Of a stretch of 64,000 nucleotides of DNA, positions 1 through 11,622 are shown piece by piece (within the stretch, counting starts at the first letter, position 1; every line of letters starts with the position of its first letter). The DNA is from Alisma plantago-aquatica (lineage: Eukaryota; Streptophyta; Magnoliopsida; Alismatales; Alismataceae). Location: positions 666,615,591 to 666,679,590 of the forward strand of contig OY856409.1 in NCBI GenBank assembly GCA_963693085.1, read 5' to 3'. Below the pieces are notes generated by a model. That model was not told the DNA's origin and ran no database searches. It worked only from the letters and a program-made list of their open reading frames with translations. A program made the position numbers and the translations under genes.

Positions 1-289
1 CCACCATTAGAGCCATGTATCTTGGAGATTGGAGATCAGATTTGAGGTGGGTTTTATAACTCAAACCCTTAATCATTGATATTGCATCAATTCTCTATAC
101 TTTGTTGATTGTTTTCTTTAAATTGCTACACTCTTGTTTCTTTGCTGCAATTTCCATCAAGAACGGTTGCTGTTCTTGGTTGTTAGAAGGAAGGGGATTA
201 TGAAATCATCCTATATGCTTATCCAAAGAAAAGTATCAAGCCAAAAATTTTTGATAGCTACTCCAAATCGTTTTAATTTGATTGGTTAT

Positions 290-2060
290 GCGGTTTCAGC
301 AAACCGTTTAAGGGCAAACGGTTTGAAACCGTTTGGGAGAAAACGGTTTCAAAACCGTTTGATATGGTTAACAAAGCGTTGAACTTTTGGGAATTGTGTT
401 CCTAATTTTGTAGGCTGATAACTCACCAAATTTGAGGGATTAACTCCCAAGGAATCGAGAGTTGAAGGCCAATCAATTACATAAACCGAATTGAATTAAA
501 TGCTGATTTTGGACCTGATTAACTTGACCTGTTTGGGCAAACGGTTTCAAGACCGTTTGAGTGAGTTGACCAAGCATTGACCGTTTGGGATTCCTGTTCA
601 TAATTATATTGGTTGATGACCCACCAAATTTGAGGGATTAATTCCCAAGGAATCGTTAGTTGAAGGCTAATCAATTAGGGAAACCTAATTGGATTAAGTG
701 CTGATTATCAATCTGATTTAATTGAACTTTTTGGGCAAACGGTCTCAAGACCGTTTGAGTGCGTTGACCAAGGGTTGAAAGTTTGGTACTACTGTTCCTA
801 ATGATGTGGTATAATGACTCACCAAATTTGAGGGATTAACTCCCAAGGAATCGTGAGTTGAAGGTTATTCAATTGGGCAAACCCTAATTGAAAACAGTGC
901 CGAAATTCCAATGAGTTAATTGGAGATTTTGGGTTGATTAGCCCAAACGGTTTCAAGACCGTTTGGGGATCACCCAAACGGTCTCAAGACCGTTTGGGGG
1001 TCACCCCAAGACCGTTTGGAGGTCTGGGGTCAAGTATAGTTGACCAATTGAAGGTCTAAAGGTACCAAATCATATTGCAATTAAGTGCTGATTTGTTGAT
1101 CAACTCGATAGACCAAACCTTGATGATTTTTCACTAGAATCCAAGGTTTGGATGAGACAAACGGTCTCAAGACAGTTTGTAGCTCATCCAAACGGTCTCA
1201 AGACCGTTTGGTGGTCAACCAAGACCGTTTGGAGGTCTAGGGTTGAGTATGGTTAGGTGTTTGAAGGTGTAAAGGTACCAAGCTGATATACAATGCAATG
1301 CTGATTTGGTGATCAATCCCATGATCCAAAGCTTAATTGGATGGATTGGATTTGAGTGATATGATGGGAAAACGGTCTCAAGACCTTTTGGAGGTCATCC
1401 AAACGACCTCAAGACCATTTGGGGTCAGTTCATACCCAATTTGGATGATGGTTCAAAAGTTTCAAAGTAAACAATCTTGCATTGATGAGTGTTGTTGAAT
1501 CATCGATTCTAAACCCTAGTCCAATTGAATCAAACCCTAATTGATGACCAAGTGAGCGTCAATTGAGGGTCAAATCAGTTGAAGGTTGACCTACTAAACT
1601 CAATTTAAGTATGAGCAGAGGTCCAATTGATGATTGGTTCCATGAATTCAATGGTTGAAGATCCAATGCAATCAATTGAAAAATAATTAGTAGCTTGATT
1701 GATGATCAACATCAAAGCTCTAATTGGTGTTTATAAACCCTAATTCCATTGAGATCAGACCCTAATTGAAGTTCCAATTAAGGGATGAGTTCATGACTCA
1801 ATTGATGATTGAGTTGATGATCCAATTGGTTGAGATTCCATAGATTGGAATTGAGTGGTGTTGAAGTCTTAATTGACTCTTTGGTCCATGCGGTTTTGAG
1901 AGGTTTGGACCAAACGGTCTCAAGACCGTTTGATTCCAAATGGTCTCAAGACCATTTGAGACCAAACGGTCTCAAACTGTTTGAGATTCATGCAGTTTCA
2001 AGTTCATGCAGTTTCAAAGCTTTTTGCTTAAACGGTTTCAAACCGTTTGTGGTTCAGTTT
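290..2060. repeat. Palindrome cluster (AAACGG-CCGTTT family), LTR 1
   Basis: At least ten 20-24-bp imperfect or perfect palindromes are scattered here, for example AAACGGTTTGAAACCGTTT near 314 and AAACGGTCTCAAGACCGTTT near 975 and 1190. Spacers contain recurrent phrases about 200-300 bp apart (CTCACCAAATTTGAGGGATT; GGAATCGTGAGTTGAAGGC), so the block itself looks like a degenerate higher-order repeat. The same cluster is at 8690-10470 and 16310-18090 in the other LTRs. Confidence 0.8.
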
Positions 2061-3090
2061 GGTTAATTCAATTGGATGCCTAATACAATTGAAGGATCAA
2101 TTTGTTAACCCAATTGAGTACGTAATGTATTTGAAGGAACAATGGGTTGATTCAATTGAGTACCCAATGATATTAAAGACTCAATTGACTAATCCAAATG
2201 GATACCCAGTGCAGTTGAAGGTTCTATTGATCAATCTATTTGGATACCTCAAGTTATTGAAGGTCCAATTGATCAAACATTTTTTGTAAACCTAATGTGA
2301 TTAGGTAAGAGATACCTTTAATGGTACTAATCATTAATGCATAATAAATGCATGGATCCAATATATGATGTAAACCCTAATTGAGGTTGATTCCATATAT
2401 AATCCTATTAACAGGTTGTCTATATGTGAAATCACTAATTAGGATGAATAGTAAACCTTAATTCAATTGGATACCTTATGTAATGGAGGTCCAATGTGAT
2501 TGAATCTTTGAGAATTAAGATGATGAATGTTCTATTGATCCAATAATGATTAGTAATGATAATCAATGAAGGTACAAATGGTTGAAACCCTAATAGTACC
2601 TAAGTAATTAAGTGCCAATTAAGGGATGAATCCCTAATTGCTTATAGGATCAATGACTTGGTACACTATGTTAATCATAGTTGTATATACTCGACTGAAG
2701 GGTTGATATGACCTAATCAAGTTGAGAAGTTGATAGTATGAATGCATACATGAATATGATTCATGTGATGATTAAGGGTTATGATCCTTAAGCAAAGAGA
2801 TCATGAAACCCTAAACATGAACATAAACCCTAATTGACAGGGTTATTGAACTCAAACCTTAATTGAAGGTGTATCCATGAAAGCCCTAATTGAGGGTGAT
2901 TCTATGAGAAACCCTAATGGGGATTGAGTAGTAAACCCTAATTATGGGTAATGTAATATGAAACCCTAATGAAGGGTGATGCTATATGCAATCCCTATTC
3001 TAATTAAGGGAAATCGTATGTGAAACCATAATTCCCAAATAAGAGAATAGAATTCATGCTTGAATATGATTCAAGAGGTGAACTCCTGTA

Positions 3091-3203
3091 GCACGACTGT
3101 GTTAGGTAGCACGGCCGTGGTATTTTCACTTTGCACGACCGTGCAAGGTAGCACGGCTGTGGTGGCTTCCCTTAGCACGGCCGTTTTTGGTTGCATGGCC
3201 GTG
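3091..3203. repeat. CACGGCCGTG palindrome cluster, LTR 1
   Basis: Six or so copies of a GCACGRCCGTG-type palindrome lie within 115 bp, including GCACGACCGTGC and CACGGCCGTG. They are unusually GC- and CpG-rich against an AT-rich LTR. The homologous clusters are at 11509-11622 and 19131-19244, where several CG sites have become TG or CA. Confidence 0.75.
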
Positions 3204-4801
3204 GTACTCTATGTTTGACTTAGAGTTTGTTTTGAATAGGACCTAACATGGTCTTTTTATTAATTCCTGACTTATGTATGAATCCATAGTATTGGCAATA
3301 GTTGTATATTCCAAGTAAGTGACAATTGATCACTACTTTACATAATGAATGTGATAAACTGGTGCATAAAGTATTAGGATGAGTAATACCCTAATACAAG
3401 CTAAGTATGTGAACTTAAGAAAGTTAATGGTGTTGAGGGAAGTGAGACATCAAGATATGATAGATATCATATCCAACACCCCAAATACTGGTATACCTTG
3501 TTGTGATATAAGTCCAATATGATTGGATGAATGATACATGAGATGTGTGATGGAAATCCTAATCCTGGTAAAGGATTAAGGGTAATACCCTTGAATTATT
3601 AATACATTGTTTTTGCATGATGTTGATAGATAATTGATGTGCTTCTATCATATGTGCTAGCCATGCAGGTATCATGAGATGATGGGCATAGCCAGGTATG
3701 CGCTGTGATATGTTATTGATTTGAATTTGTTTATTGGGCCTTGTGTGCCATAATATATCTTGTTGTCTGATAAGAGGTAGAAAGAGAGTTAATAGGCATC
3801 AAGTATCATACTTACCTTGGTCAAATGACCTAAAGGTGTTAGTTACCTAAGGAAGTGGTAACAATACTCATGTGATGAGCTAAGGGTTTAAACACCCAGA
3901 ATCACATGGTTAGGGTATTGAAATTGTGAAAGGATGAGAATTTCCAGTGGTAAATTGAGGGATTAAGATCCCAACACTTTATGAAAAAAATATGGCTACA
4001 GACCATGACTCCACAATGATAATACCATGCTTTAGATATATGATCTAATCCTGAAGAGATTTAAAGCAGTGGTAATGATTCTGTAGTTTGAATAGATGTT
4101 ATACATGTTCTTTATATTCCTTAAAGGATAAATGACATGTTGATTCTATCAAGTTATAGTTGCAATGCTTCTGATATAGAATAATTTTCTAATCTGCTAG
4201 ACATTAAAATATTTGCTGCTATACAAATATGATTCTTCCATTCATATTTATCTTCTTAAGTTACAATAACAATGTTACTGGCAGAGAGTTATAACTCTCG
4301 CTGGGGCAATTTTTATAATTGTCTCACCCCTGTGAGAACCACATTTTTAGGTGGATGCAGATGAGGAGATAGGAATCCTTCAGTAGGTAAAGAACAGCAG
4401 TAGCAGCAGGAACAACAGTGAAGTCTCAGGTGGAGACATTGGTTGTCATGACATGTATAGTTGTATATAGAGTCCTATGTGTCGTCTCTGTACTCTCAGG
4501 TCCTCGGAGTAGTAGTTAGTGCTTTTGAGATTTTGGCTTAGAGCCTCGAGATTTTATACTGTCTGTGTTTAGCTTGACAGGACAGTTAATGTTTGTAATT
4601 CTTAAAAAGGAGATGATACATAATATGTACATGTGAACAAAAATGTAATTATGTTACTTTGGTTCTATGTGAGAAAGTTTTCCTTCAATGGATATTTTGA
4701 TAAAAAGGTTTTAATTTTTAGTGATTTTCGCTAATCCGCTGCTTGATGAACGCTTCCGCATTAGTTAATCTTGTTTTTGCGAGATGGCCGTCACAATTAA
4801 C

Positions 4802-4813
4802 TGGTATCAGAGC
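4802..4813 (+). other. Primer-binding site, unit 1
   Basis: TGGTATCAGAGC matches the complement of the 3' end of plant initiator-Met tRNA, the usual minus-strand primer of plant LTR retrotransposons. It lies 6 bp after the LTR's terminal CACA (4795). Confidence 0.85.
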
Positions 4814-4928
4814 TCTAGGTTCACTGAGTCTACAGAGACATAGGACTAAGGTTGTAGAGTCTGTTCTAAGTGTCTTCCAGTTTATCTGATAGTATCTTCT
4901 GCTCACATAGGAGGAGAAGAACTTGAAG

Positions 4929-6087
4929 ATGTTTGGACAACATGAAGAACATGTTGCTGAGGGCAGCACTGCTGCACCAGGAGGAGGTGCAAGAGACCAG
5001 AACAGGGAAGGGTCTGTACCTGAACAGCCCTAGATTGACCTAGCTGTGATAGGAAATCCAGCTCTCCATGCTTTATTTGAGAAGTTCCTGACAGCCATAA
5101 CACATATGGAAGACAGGATGCCACCACCTGCACCTAGGGTACCAACCCATTATGAGGGTTATAGAGCCGGCAAGACTTTTGAGAGACTTCGCCGGGTTGG
5201 ATCCATAGATTATGCTGGTACATCTGATCCAGCAGATGCTGATCTGTGGCTGACAGAGCTAGAAAAGGCTTTTAGGATCCTTGATATTCCTGAAGCTAAA
5301 AAATTAAGACATGATGTATATCTATTAAAAGGAAGTGCTGGTCATTGGTGGATGATAGAGGAAGATAAGAGACCAGGTGAAGAAATTGGATATATGGGAG
5401 GTATTTCGATGAGAATTCGTCAGTAGATACTTCCCTAAAATGTATCTAGATGAGAAGATCTCCCAATTTGAGAGGATCAAACAAGGACAGATGAACGTTA
5501 GCGAATATGAGGCTAAGTTCATGGAGTTGTTGCGGTTTTGTCCGCAAATGGCAGTTAGTGATGAGGAAAGAATTCGGCATTTTGAGAAGGGGTTGAACGT
5601 TGAACTAACCACTCCTATGTCTTCTTTAGAGAATAGGGAAAGATTTGCCACATTTGTGGAGTTGGTCAGGAGGATAGAGAGGTCTGAAATTAAGAAACGA
5701 CAGACTAGTGACAAGAAGGTGTACACCCAATCTCAAGGACAAAGGTCCGAAAGTTTTAAGAAACCGAGATTTTCTGCATCGACGACATCATCAAGATTCC
5801 ACACCCAGACACAATGGATTCCAAGTGGGGATAGGGATCATAGTAATGTTCCAAGAAGAGCCCCTGATATAGCATCAACATCGGGAACTGGATCTCACCG
5901 ACCCTATTTTGCGACCAGGGTCTGCTATCAATGTAGACAACAAGGACATCCATCAAGGGATTGTCCATATGGGAATTCAATAGTGACTCAACCTCAGGGG
6001 TAGAGTCAGCAAGGATCACAAAGGAGGCAGTTTCCTAATAACAATAGAGGACGTGGACAGACGTCCCAGGCAGGTCAGAGGAAATAA
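4929..6087 (+). pseudogene. Ty3/gypsy gag, unit 1 (broken)
   Basis: Gag would form the capsid-like particle and bind the element RNA. Reading starts at ATG 4929. A TAG stop at 5031 replaces the CAG of the second copy. The retrotransposon-gag core runs over about 5190-5350 (ADLWLTELEKAFRILDIPEA, then GHWWM). Near 5426 the frame is lost (stop plus frameshift) and the C-terminal half resumes in another frame at about 5440 (ISQFERIKQGQMNVSEYEAK). It ends with a CCHC zinc knuckle (CYQCRQQGHPSRDCP, about 5932-5976), a stop at 6001-6003, and the rest of a Gln/Arg-rich tail. Two stops and one frameshift make it non-functional. No protease follows. Confidence 0.85.
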
Positions 6088-6445
6088 AGTTATTCTGATA
6101 TTTCAATTTCTGATTCTATGTGCTAAAGATATGAAAGTAGTTGTTTTTTAATTCCTTTGATTAGTCCTATAAGGACACAAGGAAGATGAGAATTTACAAT
6201 TTCGCACTATTCCTTAAAAATGCTTTATAATCTCTCTTATCCGAGTGATAATGAAAAATGAGGAATATGATAGCAAATAAAGTGCATACTAACTAATCTC
6301 CCAATACTTATATACCCTGGCCAGGTATACAACTATTGATGATAAGGTGAGTATGGAAACTCTTAGATTGATATCTTTTTTATTGCTCTGATCAAGCAGT
6401 CATTCTGATACAATCTAATGAGTATCATGAAATAAGAAATATGGA

Positions 6446-6870
6446 ATCAATAAAGGAAGATGCTTTGTGCAATTCCAATAAAGGAAGATGCTTTGTGCAA
6501 TTCCAATAAAGGAAGATGCTTTGTGCAATTCCAATAAAGGAAGATGCTTTGTGCAATTCCAATAAAGGAAGATGCTTTGTGCAATTCCAATAAAGGAAGA
6601 TGCTTTGTGCAATTGCAATAAAGGAAGATGCTTTGTGCAATTCCAATGAACGAAGATGCTTTGTGCAATTCCTATAAAGGAAGATGCTTTGTGCAATTCC
6701 AATAAAGGAAGATGCTTTGTGCAAGTCCAATAAAGGAAGATGCTTTGTGCAATTCCAATAAAGGAAGATGCTTTGTGCAATTCAAATAAAGGAAGATGCT
6801 TTGTGCAATTCCAATAAAGGAAGATGCTTTGTGCAATTCCAATAAAGGAAGATTCTTTATGCAATTCCAA
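6446..6870 (+). repeat. 28-bp minisatellite, 15 units (unit 1)
   Basis: Fifteen tandem copies of a 28-bp unit (core GGAAGATGCTTTGTGCAATT, then CCAATAAA) differ by only a few bases. The unit length is not a multiple of three, so overlapping reading frames on the minus strand are artefacts of the repeat. The array sits where pol would be expected. The second element unit carries 8 copies at 14866-15090. Confidence 0.9.
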
Positions 6871-7231
6871 CCCTAAACAAAAAGGGAAAAGCTATGTGAC
6901 ATTCCTAACTAATAGGAAGAACTATGTGAACATTCCCAATTACATAGAGTTTGCTAAGTGAATTATCTCTGTTAGATATATATGTTTTTCCTTTTGATAA
7001 GTATTCTTGAGTGATTATTGAAGTATGTTCTTTTATGCTTCTTCCTTTCAATAATATGGACATCACATGTTAGGGGTTTATGCTCTCCATAAACATAAAC
7101 AGTGATAAGGTGGAATTAACGAAAGGAACTTTGTTTGAATTATAGATCCATGGTATCTCCATAATAATAAGATAATATGTGGAGACTTGAGGGCATGATT
7201 AATGAATAATTTGTTCCTCCTTTTTCCTGGG

Positions 7232-7268
7232 ATTTCGGGGATGAAATCCTTGTTAGCGGTTTAAAATT
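7232..7268 (+). other. Degenerate 3' end and polypurine-tract region, unit 1
   Basis: GATTTCGGGGATGAAATCC resembles the phrase that ends pol in many plant Ty3 elements just before the PPT and 3' LTR. It is followed by TTGTTAGCGGTTTAAAATT and then the LTR start TGTAACATCCC. The purine tract itself is poor. It marks the internal/LTR junction. Confidence 0.55.
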
Positions 7269-8122
7269 TGTAACATCCCTGACCTGGGTTATGAATTAAC
7301 TCTAGAGGTTTTGCCTAATAAGGTTGAGTAGATTCTTAATTCTATCTTCGGAAAAGTAATTAGGGCTTATGAGGAACTTATGTTTCAATTTTGGTCCTGT
7401 TTGGACAATGTTGAAGCAATGTTTGCTTATTTTGGACTAATGTGCAAATTGTGCATGAAAATATGTTCCTCATGTGTTGAAGCATCATGAGAGTGAATAT
7501 GATGTTTAGGTATGGCTTATGGAAGCCTGAATACCAAGAAAGAGCAGATAAAGCAATGTTGTGCATTAAAACCTAGTTTTGGTGTACTGTGCAATTTACC
7601 CGAAACCTAGTATTTGATATGCAAATTACCACTTCAATAAAGTCCCTAATGCTTCTTGGCATAATGTAGAGCAAAGAAAATGAGAGTTACTTCTCATTTG
7701 AATTAAGATGGAGGAGAGAGAATCTTGATATTAAAATAATCAAGATTTAATCCTAAGTGAAACCCTAATCCAATTTAGGGAAAAAATGAATGTATTAATT
7801 AAAGGGCCTTCAACAAAAATGTTATTGGTTGATTTTTAATAAGGATGGAAGTTCTTTTTCCAAGATAAGGAACGAAAATATCTAAAGGAGGTGAAACTCC
7901 AGTCACCTTATTATAAAGGAAAGTAATTTCCACTCACATATGGGATATTAATATAATAAGCATTAAGGTGCGTATTTTCTTTTCCCTTAATTCATGGATA
8001 ATGGAAGGGAGTTCGGTGGGGATAGAGATGCCCTTGCACGCAAGAAACCAAGGGGGAACTGGTGGCAACAATTTTGGAATTAAAAGACTTTTATAAAGTA
8101 TCTTCTCTCTCCTCAATTTTCT

Positions 8123-8130
8123 TATAAAAG
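8123..8130 (+). promoter_or_regulatory. Candidate TATA box in LTR 2
   Basis: TATAAAAG lies about 0.85 kb into the LTR in sequence also conserved in LTR 3 (15747-15754). It is followed by a pyrimidine-rich stretch (CCCACTTCTTCTCCTTGC). A role in LTR transcription is inferred only. Confidence 0.4.
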
Positions 8131-8689
8131 TACCTTTTCCAAGCCAAATGAAAGGCTTTTACGACCCCACTTCTTCTCCTTGCTTGAAAAACCGACCAAG
8201 AAGGCTAAAGACAGCAGGTAGCACGTCCCCAAGCTGTTGGTAAGCCTTTTATCTTCGTTCTTCATTATTTCATGGTGAAAATCATAAAACAATGTGTAAT
8301 TCCTTCATTTCTTCACTCAATCTTCAATTCTAGCCGATCATTTCACTCCAAATCATGAAGTTGAGCCTTGGAATAGTTGGAGAAGCTTCATCCACCATTA
8401 GATCCGTGTAGCTTGGATCTTGGAGATCAGATTTGAGGCGGGTTTTATAACTCAAACCCATAATCATTGATATTGCATCAATTCTCTATACTTTGTTGAT
8501 TGTTTTCTTTAAATTGCTACACTCTTGTTTCTTTGCTGCAATTTCCATCAAGAACGGTTGCTGTTCTTGGTTGTTCGAAGGAAGGGGATGATGACATCAT
8601 CCTATATGCTTATCCAAAGAAAAGTATCAAGCCAAACAGTTTTGATAGCTACTCCAAATCATTTTAATTTGATTGGTTATGTGGTTTCA

Positions 8690-10470
8690 GCAAACCGTTT
8701 AAGGGCAAACGGTTTGAAACCGTTTGGGAGAAAATGGTTTCAAAACCGTTTTATATGGTTGACCAAGCGTTGACCGTTTTGCCATTTTGTTCCTAATTAT
8801 TTAGGCTGACAACCCACAAAATATGATGGATTAACTCCCAAGGAATCGAGAGTTGAAGGCCAATCAATTAGGCAAATCGAATTGAATTAAATGCTGATTT
8901 TCGACCTGATTAACTTGACCGGTTTGGGAAAACGGTTTCAAGACCATTTGAGTGAGTTGACCAAGCATTGACCGTTTGGGATTCCTGTTCATAATTATGT
9001 TGGTTGATGACCCACCAAATTTGAGGGATTAACTCCCAAGGAATCGTGAGTTGAAGGCTAATCAATTAGGGAAACCTAATTGGATTAAGTGCTGATTATC
9101 AATCTGATTTAATTGAACTTTTTGGACAAATGGTCTCAATACCGTTTGAGTGCGTTTACCAAGGGTTTACCGTTTGGTATTACTGTTCCTAATGATATTC
9201 TCTAATGACTCACCAAATTTTAGGTATTAACTCCCAAGGAATCGTGAGTTGAAGGCTATTCAATTGGGCAAACCCTAATTGAAAACAGTGCTGAAATTCC
9301 AATGAGTTAATTGGAGATTTTGGGTTGATTATCCCAAACGGTTTCAAGACCGTTTGGGGATCACCCAAACGGTCTCAAGACCGTTTGGGGGTCACCCCAA
9401 GACCTTTTGGAGGTCTGGGGTCAAGTATAGTTGACCAATTGAAGGTCTAAAGGTACCAAATCATATAGCAATTAAGTGCTGATTTGTTGATCAACTCGAT
9501 AGACCAAACCTTGATGATTTTTCACTAGAATTCAAGGTTTGGATGAGCCAAACGGTCTCAAAACTGTTTGGAGCTCATCCAAACGGTCTCAAGACCGTTT
9601 GGTGGTCAACCGAGACCGTTTGGAGGTCTAGGGTTGAGTATGGTTAGGTGTTTGAAGGTCTAAAGGTACCAAGCTGATATACAATGCAATGCTGATTTGG
9701 TGATCAATCCCATGATCCAAACCTTAATCGGATGGATTGGATTTGAGTGATATGATCGGATAACGGTCTCAAGACCGTTTGGAGGTCATCCAAATGACCT
9801 CAAGACCGTTTGGGGTCAGGTCATACCCAATTTGGATGATGGTTCAAAAGTTTCAAAGTAAACAATCTTGCATTGATGAGTGTTGTTGAATCATCGATTC
9901 TAAACCCTAGTCCAATTGAATCAAACCATAATTGATGACCAAGTGAGGGTCAATTGAGGGTCAAATCAGTTGAAGGTTGACCTACTAAACTCAATTGAAG
10001 TATGAGCAGAGGTCCAATTGATGATTGGTTCCATGAATTCAATGGTTGAAGATCCAATGCAATCAATTGAAACATAATTAGTAGCTTGATTGATGATCAA
10101 CTTCAAAGCTCTAATTGGTGTTTATAAACCCTAATTCCATTGAGATCAGACCCTAATTGAAGTTCCAATTAAGGGATGAGTTCATGACTCAATTGATGAT
10201 TGAGTTGATGATCCAATTGGTTGAGATTCCATAGATTGGAATTGAGTGTTGTTGAAGTCTTGATTGACTCTTTAGTCCATGCGGTTTTGCGAGGTTTGGA
10301 CCAAACGGTCTCAAGACCGTTTGAGTCCAAACGGTCTCAAGACCATTTGAGACCAAACGGTCTCAAGACCATTTGAGACCAAACGGTCTCAAACCATTTG
10401 AGACTCATGCGGTTTCAAGTTCATGAGGTTTCAAAGATCTTTGCTTAAACAGTTTCAAACCGTTTGTGGT
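8690..10470. repeat. Palindrome cluster (AAACGG-CCGTTT family), LTR 2
   Basis: Colinear with 290-2060. It carries extra AAACGGTCTCAAGACC units near 10300-10400, four in a row where LTR 1 has three, so the palindrome unit number varies between copies. Confidence 0.8.
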
Positions 10471-11508
10471 TCAATTTGGTTAATCCAATTGGATGCCTAA
10501 TACAATTGAAGGATCAATTGGTTAACCCAATTGATTACCTAATGTATTTGAAGGAACAATGGGTTGATTCAATTGAGTACCCAATGATATTAAAGACTCA
10601 ATTGACTAATCCAAATGGATACCCAATGTAGTTGAAGGTTCTATTGATCAATCTATTTGGATACCTCAAGTTATTGAAGGTCCAATTGATCAAACATTTT
10701 TTGTAAACCTAATGTGATTAGGTGGGAGATACCTTTAATGGTACTAATCATTAATGCATAACAAATGCATGGATCCAATATATGATGTAAACCCTAATTG
10801 AGGCTGATTCCATATATAATCCTATTAACAGGTTGTCTATATGTGAAATCACTAATTAGGATGAATAGTAAACCCTAATTCAATTGGATACCTTATGTAA
10901 TGGAGGTCCAATGTGATTGAATCTTTGAGAATTAAGATGATGAATGTTCTATTGATCAAATAATGATTCGTAATGATAATCAATGAAGGTACAAATAGTT
11001 GAAACCCTAATAGTACCTAAGTTATTAAGTGCCAATTAAGGGATGCATCCCTAATTGGTTATAGGATCAATGACTTGGTACACTATGTTAATCATAGTTG
11101 TATATACTCGACTGAAGGGTTGATATGACCTAATCAAGTTGATAAGTTGATAGTATGAATTCATACATGAATATGATTCATGTGATGATTAAGGGTTATG
11201 ATCCTTAAGAAAAGAGATCATGAAACCCTAAACATGAACATAGACCCTAATTGACAGGGTTATTGAACTCAAACCTTAATTGAAGGTGTATCCATGTAAA
11301 GCCCTAACTGAGGGTGATTCTATGAGAAACCCTAATGGGGATTGAGTAGTAAACCCTAATTATGGGTAATGTAATATGAAGCCCTAATGAAGGGTGATGC
11401 TATATGCAATCCCTATTCTAATGAAGGGAAATGGTATGTGAAACCATAATTCCCTAATAAGAGAATAGAACTCATGCTTGAATATGATTCAAGAGGTGAA
11501 CTCCCGTA

Positions 11509-11622
11509 GCACGACTGTGTTAGGTAGCACGGCTGTGGTATTTTCACTTTGCACGACCGTGCAAGGTAGCACGGCCGTGGTGGCTTCCCTTAGCATGGTC
11601 GTTTTTGGTTGCATGGTCGTGG
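11509..11622. repeat. CACGGCCGTG palindrome cluster, LTR 2
   Basis: Same cluster as 3091-3203, with several CpG to TpG or CpA changes (for example GCATGGTCGT for GCACGGCCGT), as expected from deamination of methylated cytosine. Confidence 0.7.

Larger units (their letters stand above)
1..4795 (+). repeat. LTR 1 of the LARD array (5' end outside the window)
   Basis: This is the 3' 4.8 kb of a very long LTR, colinear with 8391-13213 and 16016-20806. It ends in CACA just before ATTAAC and the tRNA-Met primer-binding site. The sequence is AT-rich and full of short palindromes (AAACGGTCTCAAGACCGTTT and variants at about 300-2050; CACGGCCGTG type at 3091-3203) and of AAACCCTAATT motifs. It holds no credible protein-coding gene. 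Confidence 0.85.

Noticed and set aside
134..382. 82-codon frame conserved in all three LARD LTRs (also at 8525 and 16149)
   Set aside because: It has no ATG at its start, and its conservation is explained by overall LTR similarity; the palindromes it reads through show no codon bias.
2800..3010. Frequent AAACCCTAA motifs, like the plant telomere repeat
   Set aside because: They are scattered and embedded in longer diverse phrases (AAACCCTAATTGAGG), never in a 7-bp tandem array.
6415..6870. 151-codon minus-strand open frame and overlapping frames
   Set aside because: They are translations of the 28-bp minisatellite; a 28-bp unit keeps several frames open by chance.
6446..6870. CRISPR-like regular repeats
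   Set aside because: The unit is tandem with no unique spacers, and the context is a plant retrotransposon.
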